Below, piece by piece: positions 13,150 through 24,449 of a stretch of 64,000 nucleotides of DNA (within the stretch, counting starts at the first letter, position 1; every line of letters starts with the position of its first letter). The translations under genes and the position numbers were made by a program. Below the pieces are notes generated by a model. It ran no database searches, was not told where the DNA came from, and was given only the letters and a program-made list of their open reading frames with translations. This DNA comes from Schistocephalus solidus. Taxonomy: Eukaryota > Platyhelminthes > Cestoda > Diphyllobothriidea > Diphyllobothriidae. The DNA lies in contig WEDG01003974.1 in assembly GCA_017591395.1 (NCBI GenBank), forward strand, positions 62,001-126,000. The letters run 5' to 3'.

Positions 13150-14565
13150 CAACGCCATAAAGAATATGAGCGCTGGTGGACGGAGGATGCGCTCGTTTGA
13201 CCTAGCATCACTGTTTACCAACGCACCCGGAGTAAAAACAATAAACTGCCTCTGTGAGGTTGTCCATGACCTGAACAAATAAATAGGTATGCTCGTGAAA
13301 AACCTAAAAGACCTACTGACAAGGTGTGTGCAAAATGACCCCTGTCAACTGCAGCAGGCAGATAGACGGTGTAGTGATGTGTTTAACGCTGGACCCGCTT
13401 CTCGCAAACGTTTTCATGGACAAGATCGAGAAAGCAAGTGTAAAAGGCACCATCAATGACCTAGATTTTACGGTCGGTACGTGGATGACAATTTCGGCCT
13501 GAGAGACCATAACACCAAACCCTAGGCCAGAAGTTTGGAAGAGCGCATCACTAGCTCACATTTTCTGCAGAGTTGATGTGCTTCTACACAGGCAAAAGGA
13601 GGAATCTATCCACTGTAGAATATTCAGAAATAAAACCTTGTCCTTTAAATATAAAATGAAATTTACTCCACGGATTGGCAACTAGAGTGCAAATTATATG
13701 CTCTTCTGTAATTATTGAAATAGAACTGCAGCACCTGTAGTATACACTTCGTGAAAACTAATATCCAGAGAGCTTCATCCTCCCAAATATTGGGGAAAGC
13801 ATCGCAAAGCTTAAAATTGTAACTGCATAAAGGAAAGAGGTGTTCAATAGACTACCTTTTCTGGGGGGGGGGGACACAAGGAGTTAAAAAGTAAGAAAAC
13901 GCTTAAAGCTAGCGATCACGAGTCCTTTCCCCGCTGAGAATGAATTCTCCACTCCTATGCTTGGGAGACAAAGACCGACTCCTGTTAAATGGTACATTTA
14001 TGTGTATTTAGTTTGTCATTATCCCTTGTAAAGCGGGCTACATTGACCGAACAACAAGGTGCTTGAAAAATAAGGTGCGTGTACACATACCTGCCTGGCA
14101 AGGTAAAGTTGAAACTCGATCGACTTCGAGCTCTTTTTTCGTAATTCTAGTCAAGGCTTATCACCGAATCGGTCCAAAGGAATCCTTACACATTGTCTAC
14201 CAGACACCAGCCAACTTCTTTAAAGTTCTACGTCAACAGGTGCCTGCAACAGTCGAGATAGTGGCTATGCGGCTAGCGAACCCAGCGCTGTGCTGTCAGA
14301 AGTTGCTCATTCAGGCACTCTGTCTTCCGCGGCCTACGACTTCAGGTGATGATCACACCTAGACCCATTGCGTGCACTTTACCGTGATGTACACCGCCCA
14401 TCCTCGACATAAGAGAGCATTGCTTAAGACCAACCTTACGTTCCTCCGTCCCCCAGTCCCCGTAACCTCAAAATGCTGATCTCGCTTAACTCGCGGCGTG
14501 GGAACGGTGAGTTTTAATCAGCAGACACTTATAAACCCTACCAACTCTCATATTTTCATTATCCA
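13150..14565 (+). mobile_element. Penelope-like element, family C, truncated and frameshifted
   Basis: This is a decayed PLE polyprotein, a reverse transcriptase joined to a C-terminal GIY-YIG endonuclease. The pieces lie in order on the plus strand but in changing frames: MRSFDLASLFTN (palm motif A region) at about 13178; QIDGVVMCLTLDPLLANVFM at about 13358, in which the usual MGSPLGPLLA is altered; the catalytic block FYGRYVDDNFGL at about 13470, with both Asp residues intact; LLHRQKEESIHCRIFRNKT near 13580; then AGYIDRTTR at about 14035, followed by the open frame 14063-14362 (VRVHIPAWQGK, HIVYQTPANF, IVAMRLANP). In the endonuclease the YIG motif has become YID. A roughly 200-bp non-coding tail follows, and a second copy of the same 3' end lies at 21990-22375. 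The 5' part is missing. Confidence 0.85.
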
Positions 14566-14879
14566 TGAAAATGTACAGGCATTATGTCAAAATAGAAAAA
14601 ATGTTTGCCAAATTGACTTTCCGTGTTTTTTTTTGCTGAGAAGATCAATTGGTGAGGATACGTTTGCTTTCGAGAAATTCGCTTCAGGCCAGCACGCATT
14701 AAAGTTTCTAATTTCCCAAAGAATTTCGCCTTTTTTATTGAATATCTTCGGATGCCTGTATTTCAATACGTACGTACGAATTTCAAGTGAAGTGTTTTGC
14801 TTTATGCTACACAATGGGAAAAATGTACAATTCACGAGAGCTTAACGCGAAAACAATTCATCTTTTTACACTGTTGTCC

Positions 14880-17235
14880 ACACAACAGGATTCTACCAAA
14901 GACCATGAGGATAAAACCAGCAATAAAGTCATCCCAGGCGCTTCAAGCCGCTTTCCGTTACGGCTAGCAAATGCTTGGAGCATTCCTAACAGAGGCGCAC
15001 TGTCGACTTCGTAAATTCATGGAGCAAAAAGAACAAAACGTGCAATTTTGCCATGACCAACTCCCTGCACACGTATTTGAAACACTACACGCAGCCATCC
15101 CGCACGTCACAGAACTAGAACGACTAAAAAAGTGAAGCATCTTAGTGGAAACGTGCATGATAATTTCTCATAAAAGTCATAATGATGCAACGTCTGCAAA
15201 CCAATTTATAAATTTATCCTCGAAAGTCCTATTAACGACGGAAGCAATGAAGTACAACCCGTCGGATTCCAATTGCCGTGACTTCCTAACTACTTTCGAA
15301 TCAATTATATCGTCATCAAAGCTAAAAGAAGAAGATCAGTTTGCAATTTGCAGCAGTACTGTTTATGTATTGAAGGACTGAAGTAAGCACTCATTATTAT
15401 ATTATGAGGAAAGATAAACACTAAATGCACTTAAGTAAGAAAAAGAAATCATAATTCTACCAGCCGATAAAGGAGGTGCTACCACCATCCTAAACAAAAT
15501 AGACTTCACAGGGAAGGTGCTTGCGTTCTGTAAAGACGATTCAACATATAAACCTTTGTCTGCGGACCCCACAAAATCTCAAAACTCGTGCATTAATAAA
15601 AACAATGGAACTTTTTACGAGAAGGAAATTAATATCAGTTCTTGCTTAAACCTTAAAAATGGACGAACATACCATTGTAAAATTATATGGCCATTCAAAA
15701 ATTCACATAACTGATATCCCACTTAGACCGATAGTCTTCTTTACTCGGTAAATTCAACTATAAAATTTCAAAGTAGCTATTTTCCCAACTACATTCACTT
15801 ACAACGAACTCTGAATACTCCATTGAAGCTTCAAAAAACTTTTTTGACAAATTAAAAGGAATCACAGTTACACCTGATGAGGTAATGGTTTCATTAGATG
15901 TAGTCTCGCTCTTCACCTCGATCGCTCTTGATTTAGCGAGATCATGCATTGAAGAACTAATCCGGGCCTTCGTCACTGATGTACCTGCCGATGCTTTACT
16001 CCAACTCCTAGACCTTTGTCTAGAAACCAACTTTTCCTTCTCCGGCCCATAGGGGCCCCTATGAGGTCACCCATATCCATCTTCCTGGCCGAAGCCATAA
16101 TTCAGAAATTAGAATCGATAGCTGTCCCTAATGTTAAATCAAATCTGTGGCTGCGATACGTAGATGATACATTTGTCCTCATAAATAAAGAACTCTTAGA
16201 CCTATTCCATAAAAATAAATACTCCACATTTCCAGGAATTGAATTCACGTTTGTAACGGAAACTGATGGCCAACTCCCATTTCTGGATGTACTCGTACAT
16301 CGGAAAACTGAAGGCTCACTCCACATTCCAGTTTACCACAAAGAAACATATTCTAAGGTCATCCTACACTTTGAGAGTAATCATCTCGTTTCTCACAAAA
16401 AGTATTTCTGTCTATAGTCTCCTAAATTGTGCCAAAACACACTGCTCTGACGAAAAAGGTTATCAGACAGAAATAAAATACCTCGTTAACTTGTTCTCTA
16501 AAAATGGATACACGCGTGGCTTCGTGCATCGATGCCTAAGGCGGCAAGAATCCAAAGAGAGAGGTTTTTAAAAGGACATGGCCACCCAGGCACCCAAAAA
16601 AATGATCTGGTGAACTCTCCTATGCGTGAAAAATGTATGCGAACTTGTCGAAAGGCAGCTGAGAAAACAGCAGGTACAAGTAGCCCACCACCCTACATCT
16701 ACTTTACGCTCGCAGCTTGTACACCCCAAGGACAGCGCTAGCTACCTTGATAAAAAGGTGTTATCTACAAAATCTAATGTTCCAGTTGTAATGCCATTTA
16801 TTGTGTACAAACTGGGAAATTTGTCTAACCCGCCTTTACGAACATCATTTAGCAGTTAGAAAACGACACCATTTATCCCAAGTGACTCTGCATACACTAG
16901 AAACAGGGCATGAATTTGCATGGGAGCAATTACGGATTGTTGGCACCTGCCCAACCAGAAAAGGCCGGGAATAACTGTAAGCAATGCCCTCAGATTAAAC
17001 ATGCATCAACCGGCATATCGATTTGAATGCCGCACATAAAAGCGTTAAGGCAAATTAAAACGCACAGAAACAAACACGACAGGATGACAAAATTTACTCA
17101 ATGCGTAGTAATTCGGATTTCGCCAAAACGTAGAACATTTGGTAAACACAGTTAATTAATTGCCTGGTACTGTACACACCCCGTAGTCTGACGAAGAGCT
17201 GGGGTACTAGGCTCGAAAATTTTCGCATAAAAAAT
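14880..17235 (+). mobile_element. Penelope-like element, family A, near full-length but degenerate
   Basis: Segments of a PLE polyprotein lie in order. An N-terminal piece (LRKFMEQKEQ) is at 15004. The fingers region holds IIILPADKGGATTILNK at about 15450 and DDSTYKPLSADPTKSQ at 15535. PLRPIV lies near 15718. The palm has EVMVSLDVVSLFTS at about 15880; then GAPMRSPISIFLAEA at 16049, WLRYVDDTFVL at about 16147 with the YVDD box intact, and GQLPFLDVLVHRKTEG at 16272 within the open frame 16016-16417. A frame-shifted GIY-YIG part carries RLYEHHLAVRKRHHLSQVTL and HTLETGHEFAWEQLRIVGT at about 16830-16965. Between FSFSGP (about 16030) and GAPMRS a short loop is missing and there is a stop. The 3' end runs into an AT-rich tail. 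It starts about 300 bp after the family C element, with no gene between them. Confidence 0.88.
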
Positions 17236-17284
17236 TCTTATTTCCCAAATAATTTTGTCTTTTATATATACATATATATACATA

Positions 17285-18965
17285 ACGAGAATACCTCGCA
17301 GGCAGTCGCAAAGCGACCTGTATCATATGATGTTAAGGTGGAACCGACACATACAAAGGTAAAAGGAATGGCCATTGCTGGCTTATTAGCCGTAATCAGC
17401 CACCCATACCCAATCCTAAGTGTAAACCAGCTGGGAGTCGAACCCAACGCCTTTGGTAATTGAGTCAAACGCTCTGCCATTGGGCCACGGGCTCGTTGAT
17501 TTGCCGATTGCGACTGGAAATATGATGATTGTGTGCTGCTCACCGATCTGCTTGAGGAACATGTATGTTTCATTGCACCCTGGAGCTCACAGTAGAGCCC
17601 TCGCAGGCGGTCGCTTAGCGACGTGTAGCATATAAGGTTAAAGTGGAACAAACAAAGAAAAGGGAGACCGGAATGGCAATTTATGGCTTATTAACCGTCA
17701 TCAGCTAGTCATACCCAATCCCAAGTGCGGACCACCTGGTATTCGAACCCCCGGCTTTGGTAATTAAGTCGAATGCTCTACTAATGAGCCACGGGCTCGT
17801 TGTCTTGTAGGTTGTGATCTGGAATATGATAATAGTGTAAGGTCACTGATATGTTTGTGGAACATGTATGTTCCGTTGCGCCCTGGAGCTCACATTAGAG
17901 TCCCCCGCAGGCGGTCACACAGTAACGTACAGCATATGATGTTGACGTGGAAAGGACAAAGACAAAGGGAGACCGTAATGGCCATTTCTGGCTTATTAGC
18001 CGTCATCAGTCAGTCATACACAATCCCATATGTGGATCACCTGGTATTTGAACCCCACGGATTTGGTAATTAAGTCAAACGCTATACAAATGAGCCACGG
18101 GCTCGCTGTATTTAAGGTTGCGATCGGGAATATGATGATAGTGTGTGGCCAACCGATCTGCTTGAGTAACATGTATGTTCAGTTCTGCCCTGGTAATTGA
18201 GTCGAACGCACTACGATTGAGCCACGGGCTCATTGCTTTTGTCAGTTTCGATCAGCAATATGATCATTGTCTGCAGATCACTGATCTGCTTGAGGCACAT
18301 GTATGTTCCGTTGTGCCTTGGAGCTCAAAATAGAATCCTCGCATGCGGTCGAAAAGTGACGTATAACATTTGATGTTTAGGTGGAACCAAAAGAGACATG
18401 GGAGAACGGAACGGCCATCTCTGGCTAATAAGCCGTCATTAGCCAGTCATACCGAATCCCATGTGTGGACCTACTGGGATTCGAACCCGCGACCTTTGAT
18501 AATTGATTCGAACGCTCTCTCATTGAGCCACGGGCTCTTTGATTTGTCGGTTGCGATTGGAAAAATGATGATAGTGTACGGCTCACCGATCTGTTTAAAC
18601 AACACGTATATTCCGTTGTGCCTTGGAGCTTACAATAGAGCCCTCGCTGGTCGTTAGTCCCAAGTTTGGACAACCTGGGGTTTGAACCCGCGACCTTTGG
18701 TAATTGAGTCGAACGCTTTACCTTTTTCCTACGGGCTCATTTTTTTGTTGGTCAAGATCGGGAATATGATGATAGTATGCGGCTCACCGGTCCGCTTGAG
18801 GAACATGTATTTTCCGTTGTGCCCTGACGCTCACATTAGAGCCCTCGCAGGCGGTCGCATGGCGACGTGTAGCATGTGAAGTTTAGGTGTTACCAACAAA
18901 GACAAGGGAGACCGGAATTGTTATTTCTGGCTTATTAGACATCATCAGCCAGTCATACACAATCT
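17285..18965 (-). repeat. Tandem array of about 300-bp tRNA-derived SINE units
   Basis: Five full or partial units plus one short remnant are arranged head to tail. Each is a tRNA-like pol III promoter reading on the minus strand, followed by a SINE body. The landmark CTCGCAGGCGGTCGC-like block recurs at about 17293, 17600, 17903, 18337, 18640 and 18841, giving spacings of about 307, 303, 434, 303 and 201 bp; the 434 and 201 intervals hold a truncated extra unit and a deletion. B-box sequences on the minus strand lie at 17434-17444 (GGTTCGACTCC), 17739-17749, 18044-18054, 18477-18487 (GGTTCGAATCC) and 18678-18688. An A-box-like TGGCCCAATGGCAGAGC lies at 17471-17487. The body GGCTAATAAGCCAG-AATGGCCATT is shared with the SINEs at 24.5 and 51.0 kb. 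Small frames inside the array are not genes. Confidence 0.88.
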
Positions 18966-19069
18966 CTTGTGGTGCGCTAACCGAGGATCTTTCCCAAAGA
19001 CACGTTACACAACTGTTGTTTTTACAGTTCATCTTGAGTCTCACGCAAGCAAATTTTTGATTCTCAGAG

Positions 19070-19190
19070 ATGGAGGATATATTTTGGGGTAACTTTATAC
19101 GGACGTTTTTTGGTTTGTTTTCCTATAGTTAGTCAAGCATAACCCTGACCAGCAGCTGGGGCTGGAAACACAAACATCTCAACACACAGA
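19070..19190 (+). repeat. Short dispersed repeat, copy 2 of 3
   Basis: Matches 75-180: GGGGTAACTT-ATAC, then CATAACCCTGA-CAGCAGCTG and a GGA-ACACAAA block. It lies directly after the SINE array. Confidence 0.55.
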
Positions 19191-19289
19191 ATGCGAAGTT
19201 GGCTCACCACTGGGTCATCCTAGATTGTTAAGTCAATATATGGAAAACATGGAGATGATGATTTGAAGTGTTCTTTTAGGCTGTTCTGT

Positions 19290-19360
19290 TAACCTGGAAC
19301 TATTCAAGTGCACTTGTTTCACTCAATGCGACCTTCACTGCAGCTTTTCAACAACACATA
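19290..19360 (+). repeat. Short repeat shared with 20643-20710
   Basis: CCTGGAA-TTCAA-T-CACTTGTTTC-CTCAATG-GACCTTCA is repeated at 20643 with a few differences. The two copies lie on either side of the PLE-B end and the furin-like exon. Function is unknown; it may be part of a longer decayed element. Confidence 0.5.
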
Positions 19361-19384
19361 TTTCACTGGCATTCTAAATCGTAT

Positions 19385-19930
19385 CCGGGGCAGTTGCGCA
19401 CAAAGCAACTACTTAGAGAAACCGGAAGACTGCTTCTGACGCGAATTGATGAACACGCGGCAGCAGTGCGGCGAAATAACGCTAAGTCTCAAGTCGCGGC
19501 TCATTCGGCGAGAACTGATCACAAATTCAAGTTCAAAAACGCCAAAATTCTCGCAAGAGGTGATAATCGCATGAGCCACAAGCTGCTTGAATCATGGTTC
19601 ACTGGCCCGTCCCAACCCATATTCGGTGTTGAGACGCAGTTTGGCCAAAACAACTGGCCCCTCGGGAAGCACTCAATCGAACGTATTTTTCAACGCTAGT
19701 GTCGTTGAGCCAGCAATCATCACGCCGACCTCCAACACGGGCCATTAATTGCCCTAAGCATGCAGTTGCATAGCGACAGTATGCTATAGATGCTGCAAAT
19801 ACCTGTGTATGTCGTACCCGTATCTGATAATGTCTCTGACGATGGGATCCAGGTGGAATCCGAAACGCCAGGCAAATAAAGTTCTTATCCCAGCGATCGC
19901 ATCTACCGCTTCTCAAATAGTGCCATCTTT
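19385..19930 (+). mobile_element. Penelope-like element, family B, 3' end
   Basis: 5'-truncated PLE copy. The open frame at 19394-19699 encodes the end of a GIY-YIG endonuclease: RETGRLLLTR, DEHAAAVRRN, AHSARTDHKFKF, ILARGDNRMSHKLLESWFTG. The C-terminal catalytic Glu block (LLESW) is present, but the GIY and YIG strands are missing. The non-coding tail runs to a CCCAGCGATCG terminus at about 19899, where GGAATCCGAAACGCCAGG and AATAAAGTTCTT match the ends of the copies at 29.3 and 52.4 kb. It lies next to, and on the opposite strand from, the furin-like exon, apparently in an intron of that gene. Confidence 0.85.
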
Positions 19931-20052
19931 CATAGAGGTAAGGAATAAATGCCTAGGGGACGTGAGCATGAGACAATATGAAACCCGGCCGGTGGAGGAC
20001 AAATGCAACCAGTCGGGTGGTCCGAAGTAATATCAAATTTGCGCACTCTTAC

Positions 20053-20317
20053 CTTGAGTATTCCGTCGCGAAAGGCCAGGCGCGCTAGCCGGCCAGGTCC
20101 ATCCACGGTGCGCCCATCGTCCTCTGGGCCCCATGAGGCCGAGTAGACGTCAATATACTGCATCTGGTGACTAAGTGAGCGGGATTCCATCGCGTCGGTG
20201 ACGTCGCCATCCAGCATACGGACTCCGCCGATGTGTGCCTTGTAGGCGATTCCCATACCGCAGATGCTGTTGTTCGCCACTGCAGCCACCTCGCCCGCAC
20301 ACCGGGTTCCATGTCGA
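20053..20317 (-). CDS. Furin/kexin-type proprotein convertase, single internal exon (partial)
   Basis: Encodes about 88 residues of the subtilisin-like catalytic domain of a proprotein convertase, the Ca2+-dependent secretory-pathway serine protease that cleaves precursors after paired basic residues. Visible motifs are RHGTRCAGEVAAVANN, with the catalytic His and the following Cys; IGGVRMLDGDVTD; and YSASWGPEDDGRTVDGP, a hallmark of the furin/PC family. The acceptor is a pyrimidine-rich tract ending in CTACAG just above 20317, and the donor is AAG-GTAAGAGT just below 20053, so the exon enters one base before a complete codon and ends in phase 0. The exons with the catalytic Asp, the oxyanion Asn and the catalytic Ser were not found, so the gene either has long introns or only this exon survives. 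The subtype (furin, PC2 or other) cannot be fixed from this piece. A PLE-B end lies about 120 bp downstream. Confidence 0.9.
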
Positions 20318-20642
20318 CTGTAGCAGTAAATAGTCGACAGTAAAAAAGTTGTGAGAACAGGTCGGTAGATTACCAGTCGTATTCATTGGAGCGCAATTAC
20401 CAGCTGAGTGTCACAGGCCAACTATCCTCTTGATTAAAAGACAGCAGCAAGGTCTCGTATATAATAGTGGCAGTACAGTTAGGCAGTTAAAAGGACGAGG
20501 TGGAAGAGCATGATAATTTGCCCTTCTGCTAAATTAATTCCTGGGACTCACATTTTCGCTTTTATCAGCACATGCATTCTAACGTCAATGGATGGAACAC
20601 ACTAAGAAGACAACGTGAAGTGGTCCGTTACCCACCCCTTAA

Positions 20643-20710
20643 TCTGGAAATTTTCAAATCAACTTGTTTCCCTCAATGTGACCTTCAACGCCGCTTGAAT
20701 GCTCACACAG
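20643..20710 (+). repeat. Short repeat shared with 19290-19360
   Basis: Second copy of the CTGGAA-TTTTCAA-CACTTGTTTC-like segment. It overlaps the 3' end of the unassigned frame on the opposite strand. Confidence 0.5.
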
Positions 20711-21205
20711 GAAAACTGATGGTTTTCCAGCTGCTAAAGGAGGTACGTCTGTTTCACTAAGAATGTGGAGCTTTGATTTTATCCACAACTCCGGTCGAGC
20801 GGTTAGTATTTGTGTCTTGGCTTGCAGTATGATCAATCGACAACAGCAAATAAACCGGCAATAATCACAATTCTTTTCGTTTTTAAACCGATAATTTTCT
20901 AGAAAATTGAGGAAGGCGTCTGCCATAAAGGCGTCTGCCGTCGTACATGGCGCCGTCCAGAATTTGCGACAAACACATTTTTCAGTGTCGTTAGCTTCAC
21001 CGGAACGCGTTTGTGGTTTTATCATCAAGATGAGAGCAGAACGTGGATTCGCCAAACACTTGAAAAGTTTTTTTGCTGCTTTTATCTCATGGAGTGACCG
21101 AAAAATTGTGGAGGGTGAGATTTTTTCGGGAGCCCCAGCCTCCATCTTAATGAGTTCATCAAAACTTAATCTCATAATTTTATGTTTATTGTCTTGGTAG
21201 AACAA
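20654..21205 (-). other. Unassigned 183-codon open frame
   Basis: The longest open frame outside the recognised elements and the PKA gene. I recognise no domain. It has several Cys residues (CDYC, CRFICCCR), no signal peptide and no clear repeat. Its 3' end overlaps a short repeat shared with 19290-19360, which argues for repeat-derived sequence. It could be a chance frame or one exon of a gene. It lies about 340 bp upstream of the furin-like exon on the same strand, where an upstream exon would be expected, but it does not show the convertase Asp motif. Confidence 0.2.
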
Positions 21206-21989
21206 CTTACTGTTACAAAATCTGTAGTTGTTTATGGCTGGCTGATGATTCCTTAAAGATTTTCCAGTTAGAAAACTTCTGATGAGTCAAACTTCTTGCA
21301 GGTCCATAATGTAACCTAAAATTGAATAAGGCCGGGCGTAAGGTAGTATCGCTGTTAGGATTACTGTTACATGGCTTCCTCTCTGGCTTCTCAGTTTAAC
21401 ATTTAATCGTCCGGCACACATCACATGCACTTTCAGGACTTGCGGGCCAACTTTCATTAACTCCGCTGCCTACACACAGTCTCATAAAGTTGTATTCAGT
21501 TAAATGGATTTTCCCCAACACTTTAAATTTAACTTTCTCCTAGCGTCTTTCATCATGCTTAGATCTAGGAAAGTGTGGTTTACGTTCAACTTTGACTCGA
21601 CTACAATAGTCTCAATGATCGAAAAGTTATACTGTTCTCATATGTAATTCAAAACCAAAAGACTGACCTCAAAATGAGGGTGCATTCGTGTAAAAAACGC
21701 CGTCACCTAGCCTAAAACTCGAATCGCTTATGTTTAATTCGCTTTAAACTGAGGGAGAAAATACAAATTCCATTTTCGCTCTTTAGTTACGCCGTGGCTT
21801 TGAAAATAGCTGATCCCGTTACCAGCAAAAAGGCCAGTTAAAGGAAACAGATCAGAAGGACGTTATATCATAGGGTAGCTAACTAGTAGGATCCAGAACA
21901 TACAAGAATTGCAGAAAATATATAGAAGACCACGGCTAAGCAAAAAACGTTCTTATGGATATTTTCAGTCCTCCCATTCGTCTCAGATC
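21206..21989. other. Non-coding stretch, no gene recognised
   Basis: AT-rich with short frames only. It may be intron of the convertase gene. The exon preceding the His block was looked for on the minus strand here and not found. Confidence 0.4.
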
Positions 21990-22375
21990 TTCCTACTTGT
22001 TTCAAAGATTGTGTCAACGGGAGGCTAGCAACAGTCGAGATATTGGCTATACTACTAAAGAGGCCAGTGCGGCGCTGTCAGAAGACACTACTACATGCGC
22101 TCTCTCTCTCTCTCTCTCTTCCCTGGCCGACGTCGACTTCAGGTGGTGACCATACGCCGCCCCCACTCATTCATGACAGTCGTTCACTCTGCCTAATTGA
22201 CTATCATTTTCGCTTCCCGTAGACGACTTACGAACATCGCTAACATACTAGCCTACCTCCCACTCCCCAATCTGAATGACTCCAACGAGCCAACCCCACC
22301 ATGCGGTTGGCGTGGGAACGATGAGTATTAACTACTTATAAGCCTCATATAAACCTCTTATATTTTAATTACCTA
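21990..22375 (+). mobile_element. Penelope-like element, family C, 3' end
   Basis: Matches 14200-14565. Shared blocks are GTGTCAACGGGAGGCTAGCAA-like, CAACAGTCGAGATA-TGGCTAT, GCGCTGTCAGAAG, GACTTCAGGTG-TGA-CA, and the terminal GGCGTGGGAACG-TGAGT-TTAA followed by CTTATAA. Only the last part of the endonuclease and the 3' tail remain. A (TC)n tract has grown inside it. Confidence 0.75.
22100..22119 (+). repeat. (TC)n microsatellite
   Basis: About 10 TC units inside the family C PLE end. Confidence 0.95.
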
Positions 22376-24245
22376 TGTAACTCTATATGACCGATGATGA
22401 AGTACGGTTAACATGTGTTCAATTTTTGCTTCAGAATAACACCCACTATTGCTCTCGTGCTAATTTCGTGACTATCCCGAAGACTGCATAATACTTTGGT
22501 CATGAGAGAAAATTGAGTTTTGCGATTAAAAGGGTTTCTTTTTCCTGCGTCTGTTTTACAAAAGTCTTTTATATCTTGCCTCGTGATTTGCACTCACTAA
22601 AAATAAACTCACTTCCACTTAAGTCTTTTCCTTAATGTAAATTTTCATCAATGGCTCAAAAAGGACAGCTTCACTTATGCCAATACAAATTAGGATAAAC
22701 TTCTTTTAAAGCAAGCATTTTAACTCTCCATGCAACTACCTTTTCTCGAATAATAGAAAAAGAATTAAAATTTCCAGTGTTTTTGATTAAAGCAGACACA
22801 TGTCCCGGATTTCGTATCGAATTTTTGCTGGTACACAGTTGAACTTAGCATATAGTAGCATTTTCTGCAGACGGTCGGAACTTCTATACGGGCAAATTAC
22901 AGACCAGCGATTGGCTGATTTGGGAACAGTCATTTTTCCCTAGACAGGATGAGTCATTATTTGTTATCTTACCCGGGGCGGTGGCCTTGCAGCCGCGGCC
23001 TGGGCCAAACGAGCGTGAGGAAACACTCATGGCTTACAGAGTGTGGCTCGATAATGGTCGCGGGGGTGAGTTGAGTGGTTTCGTTCGACGTCACAGGACT
23101 GCCCTAGCATTTGGAACACAAAACTAAATTTCGGCGTAACCTGGACACGTTACTCGACAGCCTTTTGGTGTACATAAGAGCTTTGAAGCACACATGGCAG
23201 GCGTTTTGGTCCAAATTTGGTCCTCAGTTTGACTAGAAATGAGGCCTTCACGCTGTACCGCGTGATGTGATGCCGCATCTATGCAAGGCAATGGCATCTG
23301 CAGGATGTTTTGGTGAAATCGCTCATAGCGGTCGCTACTGACTGAAGATGGTGCGTTAAAAGAGGCTTGGCGGGTGATTCGTGAGGAGAAAGTGCCCAGC
23401 GACAAGTTTACTTTAAATAGGATGGCTGCACATTGACAGGAGAAACGATTCACGCACGTTGATAGGTTATTGCATGCTTTTGCCTGTGAATACTTTCCCG
23501 GCAAGCATGCTGCACTGCAAAGAGGCCGGGCCGAAAAGTGAGTCATTTTTGCGCACGGTACGCGATGAGTAGGAGGGGTGTGATGGCGAGCCTAGATATC
23601 GGCCTTCTCGTCTCGTCGTCCACTTAGCCCAATCCCATCATCTATTGGTTGACAGACTTGGCTGGTACCTGGGGGAGGAGGAGGAGGAAGACAAGGGAAT
23701 CTTCGACAGAGAGGAGTCTATTCCTATTACACATCAACACATTTCATGCCCTAATAAAGTTGACACGCTTAATTCTATCAAAACCTGTTGAATTCATAGC
23801 TTTGAAAGCTGCCAATTGGAAATGGTCCTCCTTAGGAGCGATGTGATATCCAAGTCGTCCTCGGGAAAGCCTGGTACATGTTGTGGGGACCTGGCCTTTT
23901 GTAGACGAGTCACCCACTTTTCTCAGGTCGTCTTGAGCCTGGTGGTTGGGAAGAGGCGATGATGCGAAAGTCGACCCCTCCCCCCTGTCATGCTACACAC
24001 GGTGAACATCGTTATGAGCGACGGTCAAACTATCCAGACGAGGTGAATACCTTTAGCGTTCTTGAACTTTAGGCGTCCTCACCTTGATGTCCGTCGGAAA
24101 AAAATAGAGGACACGAGCAGGGCAGACGCTGCAGTTGTCTGCCTTCGCTTTAATAAAAATCATGCGCAAGGCCCCAGCACTCAGATAAAGCGGCCTGTAT
24201 CCTTGTGCCAAGCAATAATAAGCAGCCAGATCATATCAAGAACAG
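22376..24245. other. Non-coding stretch, no gene recognised
   Basis: The segment at about 22975-24060 is more GC-rich than its surroundings and carries a 140-codon minus frame (23124-23546) without recognisable motifs. It is probably an unidentified repeat. The remainder is AT-rich with nothing visible. Confidence 0.35.
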
Positions 24246-24249
24246 AATA

Positions 24250-24415
24250 ACAAGACTGACAAAGACAAGGGAGATTAGAATGACCAGTTCTGGCTTATTA
24301 GCAGTCATCAGTCAGCCATACGCAACCCCAGGGGCTGTGCCACCCGAGGCTCGAGCTCGCGACCTGTTGGTTAGAAGTCCAACGCTCAGTGGACAGAGCA
24401 GCCATCGGTCCTTGT
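24250..24415 (-). mobile_element. tRNA-derived SINE, left arm of a head-to-head pair
   Basis: On the minus strand a tRNA-like head (TGTCCACTGAGCGTTGGACT, then AACAGGTCGCGAGCTCGAGCC) is followed by the body TGACTGATGACTGC-TAATAAGCCAGAA and CTCCCTTGTCTTTGTC. The B box is degenerate. The copy faces the plus-strand SINE that starts about 35 bp away. Confidence 0.8.
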
Positions 24416-24449
24416 TAATATTCCCGATCGAAACCGGCAAGACAACGTT

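Noticed and set aside
17434..18688. Row of tRNA-like B boxes that could be called tRNA genes
   Set aside because: The tRNA-like parts lack paired acceptor and T stems and continue into a shared SINE body, so they are SINE promoters, not tRNA genes.
17285..18965. Regular repeats suggesting a CRISPR array
   Set aside because: Units are about 300 bp with pol III boxes and the whole unit is repeated; there are no short repeats with unique spacers, and the DNA is eukaryotic.
23124..23546. 140-codon minus frame as a gene
   Set aside because: No domain, no splice context, and it lies in a GC-richer block that looks like an old repeat.
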